DNA from: Candidatus Ichthyocystis sparus
Lineage (GTDB): Bacteria; Pseudomonadota; Gammaproteobacteria; Burkholderiales; 2013Ark19i
Reading direction: 5' to 3'
DNA: 64,000 nucleotides
Assembly (NCBI RefSeq): GCF_900078745.1
Contig: NZ_FKII01000046.1
Coordinates: 1-64,000 of the forward strand
Shown here: positions 60,685-64,000 of the stretch, piece by piece
Numbering within the stretch: position 1 is the first letter of the stretch
How the letters are laid out: each line of letters starts with the position of its first letter
Program-made: the position numbers and the translations under genes
The notes under the pieces: model-generated
What the model saw: only the letters and a program-made list of their open reading frames with translations
What the model was told of the DNA's origin: nothing
The model's database searches: none

Positions 60685-61504
60685 TACCAAGCTTGGTAGG
60701 TTTGAATCTGTTCCCAACGAATACTCCCCAAATGTACTGGATCGAGTGCCTCGCTGTGCCTCCATAAGCCATAGTTCGTTTTTTTCTGGCTGTGATTATT
60801 GGTATGTACATGAATTATCATGGCTAGATCTAAACGGTTTTCCACTTCGCGGTGTTGCTACACTCGCTATTCCATCTACTTCTACTTTTATGGTGGAGAG
60901 TAAATCTGCTAAGCTTTATTTTAACTCCTTTCGTTTTTTTGTGGTTGGGTCTCAAGTAGCGTTGGAAGAACTTATAATTAAGGACTTTTCTTCTCTCCTG
61001 GGCTGTCCAATAGGATGCAAAATTAGCGATTTTCGTCATAATATTGGCACCCCTGATTGTGATTCTATTGGTTCGTGCTTGGATCATGACCCAATTGATA
61101 ACATAAGTTACGATATCGATAGCTGCAGAAAGTACCTGAAGATTGATGAGGCGTCTCAATTTTGTAGCCTGAGGGTGCATACTAATTTGTTTCTAACCCA
61201 CTGTCCCGTAACCTCACAACCGGATTTTGCAACCGCCGTGATTGATTATAGGGGGCTCTCATTTGATGTTAAAGGGCTGATGAAATACCTAATATCCTAT
61301 AGGCATTCTAGAAACTTTAATGAGGTTTGTTGCGACCAGGTATTCAAGGATTTGCTAAACTCCTATTCTCCAGAGCATCTTGTGCTAGCCTTGTTCTACA
61401 CTTCAAGGGGGGGGATAAGCATAACACCAGCTAGATATGGAGGAACCTCTGTAGACTCCTCCGTTCTATCCAATATACTTGGGGGGAACATAATCACAAT
61501 ATAG
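60671..61504 (+). CDS. queF: NADPH-dependent 7-cyano-7-deazaguanine reductase (type II QueF)
   Basis: 277 residues, the two-domain (YqfB-type) length found in beta and gammaproteobacteria. Reduces preQ0 to preQ1 for tRNA queuosine. N-terminal block LGDTKLGRFESVPNEYSPNV; QueF motif VESKSAKLYFNSFR binds NADPH; THCPVTSQPDFATAVIDYRG has the catalytic Cys and Asp; NEVCCDQVFKDLL closes the site. GTG 60671 with GGAG upstream overlaps hpt. It is directly convergent with ald with no gap between stop codons. Confidence 0.95.
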   Translation: MNLGDTKLGRFESVPNEYSPNVLDRVPRCASISHSSFFSGCDYWYVHELSWLDLNGFPLRGVATLAIPSTSTFMVESKSAKLYFNSFRFFVVGSQVALEELIIKDFSSLLGCPIGCKISDFRHNIGTPDCDSIGSCLDHDPIDNISYDIDSCRKYLKIDEASQFCSLRVHTNLFLTHCPVTSQPDFATAVIDYRGLSFDVKGLMKYLISYRHSRNFNEVCCDQVFKDLLNSYSPEHLVLALFYTSRGGISITPARYGGTSVDSSVLSNILGGNIITI

Positions 61505-62620
61505 TTAGTGCAATAGATCCACTGCAGGAACATATTCTAGATTTAAATCATGCGCAACCGTTTCGTACACCACCTTACCTTTGCAAACATTCAAGCCGTT
61601 TCTTAAATTTATATCTTCCAACATAGCTTTTTTCCAGCCCTCGCTAGCTATTTTTAATCCGTATTGCAAAGTTACATTGTTTAGAGCAATGGCAGAAGTT
61701 TGAGGTACAGCACCAGGCATGTTTGTTACACAATAGTGAATAATGTCTTCTTCTATAAATGTGGGATTTGAATGACTAGTGGGTCTACTGGTCTCAAAAC
61801 AACCACCCTGATCAATAGAAATATCCACCACAACTGAACCTGCTTCCATATTTCTTAGCATTTTTCTAGTTACAACTTTGGTGGCTGTGGCTCCAGGTAC
61901 CAGTATGGATCCTACAATTAGATCAGCAGTTTCACAAACTTCCTCAAATGATTCAGTTATTGCGAAACGAGTTTGGACGCGATTTCCAAATATCTCATCC
62001 AATTCCTTTAGACGAGAAAGTGATTTATCCAAGATCGTAACTTTTGCTCCCATACCTACAGCAATTTCTGCAGCCCCAGTTCCTGCTGTTCCTCCTCCCA
62101 AAATAACTACATGGCCCCTTCTAGTTCCAGGTACACCAGATAACAATATACCTTTTCCTCCTTGCTCTTTTTCTAAGCAATGAGCTCCAAGCTGAACCGA
62201 CATGCGGCCGGCAACCTCACTCATAGGAATAAGTAGGGGTAATTTGCCATTGTTATCAGTTACCGTTTCATATGCTATACAGATGCTTCCTGATTCTTGC
62301 AAAGACCTAGTTAACTCAAGGTTCGCAGCAAGGTGTAGATATGTATACATAATACAATCCGGACGTAATCTCCCAACCTCCTCGGGCTGAGGTTCCTTAA
62401 CTTTTACAATCATCTCAGCGCGTCTAAAAATTTCCTCAGCAGAATCAACAATTATCGCTCCAGCATCTATGTACATAGTATCAGTTACACCAACACCTAA
62501 TCCCGCTCCCTTTTCTACAAGAACAGTGTGGCCATGCTTAACATACTCCTTTGCAAAAACCGGGAGTATGCCTACGCGATATTCATGATTTTTAATTTCC
62601 CTTACAGTAGCTACTATCAT
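61505..62620 (-). CDS. ald: Alanine dehydrogenase
   Basis: 371 residues from ATG 62620, the exact family length (in-frame GTG 62635 is upstream and GGGGAC lies between). Oxidises L-alanine to pyruvate and ammonia with NAD. REIKNHEYRVGILP (substrate Arg and Lys region), VKVKEPQPEE, YLHLAA with the catalytic His, the Rossmann motif VVILGGGTAGTGAAEIAVGMGA, and SIDQGGCFETSRPTSH. Monocistronic. It would let the cell feed on alanine as carbon and nitrogen, in line with amino-acid-based intracellular growth. Confidence 0.95.
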   Translation of the reverse strand: MIVATVREIKNHEYRVGILPVFAKEYVKHGHTVLVEKGAGLGVGVTDTMYIDAGAIIVDSAEEIFRRAEMIVKVKEPQPEEVGRLRPDCIMYTYLHLAANLELTRSLQESGSICIAYETVTDNNGKLPLLIPMSEVAGRMSVQLGAHCLEKEQGGKGILLSGVPGTRRGHVVILGGGTAGTGAAEIAVGMGAKVTILDKSLSRLKELDEIFGNRVQTRFAITESFEEVCETADLIVGSILVPGATATKVVTRKMLRNMEAGSVVVDISIDQGGCFETSRPTSHSNPTFIEEDIIHYCVTNMPGAVPQTSAIALNNVTLQYGLKIASEGWKKAMLEDINLRNGLNVCKGKVVYETVAHDLNLEYVPAVDLLH

Positions 62621-62716
62621 AATTAGAGTCCCCACGAGCGAGATCGCCAGATCTTAGCAGCTAAGCTGGTTTTTTGCCATCAGTGTATGCGAGCAGATTA
62701 TAAATTTTCACTTTGC

Positions 62717-63235
62717 CTACTGACCTTCTCGAAAGCTACTAGAAAATCCGAATTTTGAAAAATCCCGAATTCTCATCGTATACAATGTACGAAATACATG
62801 ATCTGCATGATGTTGTACAATTTGTGCATGCAGTCCAAACGCTTCCCTCTGAATAGTGTTTCCATTCTCATCTAAGCCAAAGTACCGTACTTGAGTGAAT
62901 CTTGGGATATTAGCTGTCATATTTGGTATGCATAAACAGCTTTCACGAAATTCGCAACTACTTCTAGTTAGCAACTCTATAGACGGATTGATTAGAGTAA
63001 AATATGGCACGTAGTCACGGCTATTCGGGTCCTTGCTACTTTCAGGTGTTCCAATTACCATAACCTGCTTGGGTACACCAATCTGTGGTGCTGAGAGCCC
63101 TAAGGTCTGGTGGTTGCGCTGAGTGTCTCTAAGGTCGCAAACGAGCTCCAGCAAATCTGGAGTGCCAAACGAGCTGACTTTCTCAGTCTTCCTGATTAGC
63201 AGGGGGTCTCCCATAATTAAGATTTTCCTGATCAT
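62717..63235 (-). CDS. def: Peptide deformylase homologue lacking the catalytic Glu
   Basis: 172 residues. It has the three deformylase motifs: motif 1 GLSAPQIGV (46-54, usual GLAAPQ), motif 2 ESCLC (98-102, usual EGCLS) and motif 3 QHHADH (141-146, usual QHExDH). The metal ligands Cys100, His142 and His146 remain, but the general acid/base Glu of HExxH is His143 (codon CAT, checked in the sequence). Gly99 and the Ser after CL are also changed. The enzyme is probably inactive or altered in N-formyl-Met removal, so a second, normal def is expected elsewhere, usually next to fmt. The ribosome site of ATG 63235 is weak. Confidence 0.85.
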   Translation of the reverse strand: MIRKILIMGDPLLIRKTEKVSSFGTPDLLELVCDLRDTQRNHQTLGLSAPQIGVPKQVMVIGTPESSKDPNSRDYVPYFTLINPSIELLTRSSCEFRESCLCIPNMTANIPRFTQVRYFGLDENGNTIQREAFGLHAQIVQHHADHVFRTLYTMRIRDFSKFGFSSSFREGQ

Positions 63236-63312
63236 AGTAAATAAAATCCAGATCTCTTAAAACTTGTACGATTCTACGCACAATAATAATATTTTTGTAA
63301 AATCATTAGACT

Positions 63313-63903
63313 TTAGATGGTTGAGTGTGCATAGATGCCACATTGCTCAAGGAAGCCAATTAACGTTATCAAAGGCATGCCCATTATAGCCGTTGGATCG
63401 TCAGATTCCAGCTTTTCTAGAAGGGCAATTCCTTTTTTTTCTATACGAATCCCACCAGCGCAATCATAAGGCTTATCCATACGTATATAATCTTTTATCA
63501 ATTGAGGCTGTAATTTTTTTACGTGTGCTGTTACCAACTTTGAGGTCTGTAGACATACTTTTTTTTCAAGGTTCAGTAAGCACAGGCCAGTAAAAAAATT
63601 GATTACCTTACCTTGAGAATGTAACAAATACTCCAGGTTGGTCTCAAAATTACCAGGTTTTGACAAGTATTTTCCATTGCAATACGCTGCCTGATCGCAC
63701 CCTATCACGTAGTCTGACGGGTGATTCTGCGCAACTTTACTGGCTTTCTCATACGATAGGCGATTACAAAAGTCGTACGGACCCTCGTTTTCATAGGGCG
63801 TTTCGTCTATTTCCGGAGGTTCAACCGTGAAGTCTAGCCCTAAATGCTTAAGCATTAGCGAGCGATAAGTAGACGACGAAGCTAAAACAATATTGGGTGG
63901 CAT
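63313..63903 (-). CDS. yceF: Maf-like nucleotide pyrophosphatase (YceF type)
   Basis: 196 residues. PNIVLASSSTYRSLML is the Maf P-loop-like start. RLSYEKASKVA and VIGCDQAAYCNGKYLSKPG carry the catalytic Asp-Gln pair (usual GSDQ is GCDQ here). The C-terminal ESDDPTAIMGMPLITLIGFL matches the YceF subgroup, which hydrolyses 7-methyl-GTP, rather than YhdE. YceF commonly stands beside the rpmF-plsX locus. The ~100 bases to the right edge may be the shared promoter of such a divergent operon, which is outside the window. Confidence 0.9.
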   Translation of the reverse strand: MPPNIVLASSSTYRSLMLKHLGLDFTVEPPEIDETPYENEGPYDFCNRLSYEKASKVAQNHPSDYVIGCDQAAYCNGKYLSKPGNFETNLEYLLHSQGKVINFFTGLCLLNLEKKVCLQTSKLVTAHVKKLQPQLIKDYIRMDKPYDCAGGIRIEKKGIALLEKLESDDPTAIMGMPLITLIGFLEQCGIYAHSTI

Positions 63904-64000
63904 TGCTATTATGGTGTGATAGATAGACGGCTATTATATACGGTCTTGTATTTTATGTGCTACTTCAATTGATATATATGTGTACCTAAGGTCTAATTTG

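Overview
The window looks like a chromosomal piece of an AT-rich, intracellular betaproteobacterium. The core genes (rplU-rpmA-obgE with divergent ispB, dapD-dapE, smc-zipA-ligA, hpt, type II queF, a YceF-type maf) have beta/gammaproteobacterial order and lengths. They adjoin about 37 kb of amplified, lineage-specific genes that look like host-directed effectors and inclusion-membrane proteins. From memory, Candidatus Ichthyocystis (the beta-proteobacterial epitheliocystis agents of fish gills) fits this mix. That name is an inference, not something read in the sequence.

1-13 kb: a direct tandem array of five copies of one ~835-residue gene: a 3' fragment at the left edge, three intact copies and one decayed copy. 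The N-terminal ~220 residues match the ShET2/EspL/OspD3 type III effector cysteine proteases, with Cys43, His143 and Asp168 invariant. The rest is about ten EspL/OspD-type repeats (pattern PGLFxALxxG...SxxAYGxLL). The spacers between copies hold decayed minus-strand remains of a small membrane gene. Its only intact copy (13013-13594) lies beside the dead effector copy.

13-17 kb: three minus-strand membrane proteins with one central pair of hydrophobic helices joined by a short loop, the bilobed layout of chlamydial Inc proteins.

18-25 kb: low-complexity genes on a visibly G+T-rich plus strand. They include a 494-residue protein with two ActA-like [FY]PPPP motifs and two YEEV motifs, and an Arg/Gly-rich protein.

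24-34.3 kb: a block present three times, in the order Gly-rich RSY-motif gene, ~154-residue two-helix membrane gene, small hydrophobic ORF, ~211-residue Inc-like gene. All members are intact only in the middle block. The outer blocks keep only the Gly-rich gene.

34.4-37.6 kb: two more Inc-like genes on the minus strand, one with a long coiled coil and an RSY-containing tail.

38.2-39.7 kb: an initiator tRNA and a tRNA-Pro flank a tight three-gene minus-strand operon that starts with a 63-residue Tyr-Gly repeat peptide.

39.7-64 kb: compact core genome covering quinone side chain synthesis, ribosomal proteins L21 and L27, Obg GTPase, an orphan VirB8-like protein, lysine/mDAP synthesis, ClpA, two sodium:solute symporters, acetoacetyl-CoA synthetase, SMC, ZipA, LigA, Hpt, QueF, alanine dehydrogenase, a peptide deformylase lacking its catalytic Glu, and Maf/YceF. 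No rRNA, CRISPR array, transposase or secretion-apparatus operon was seen.
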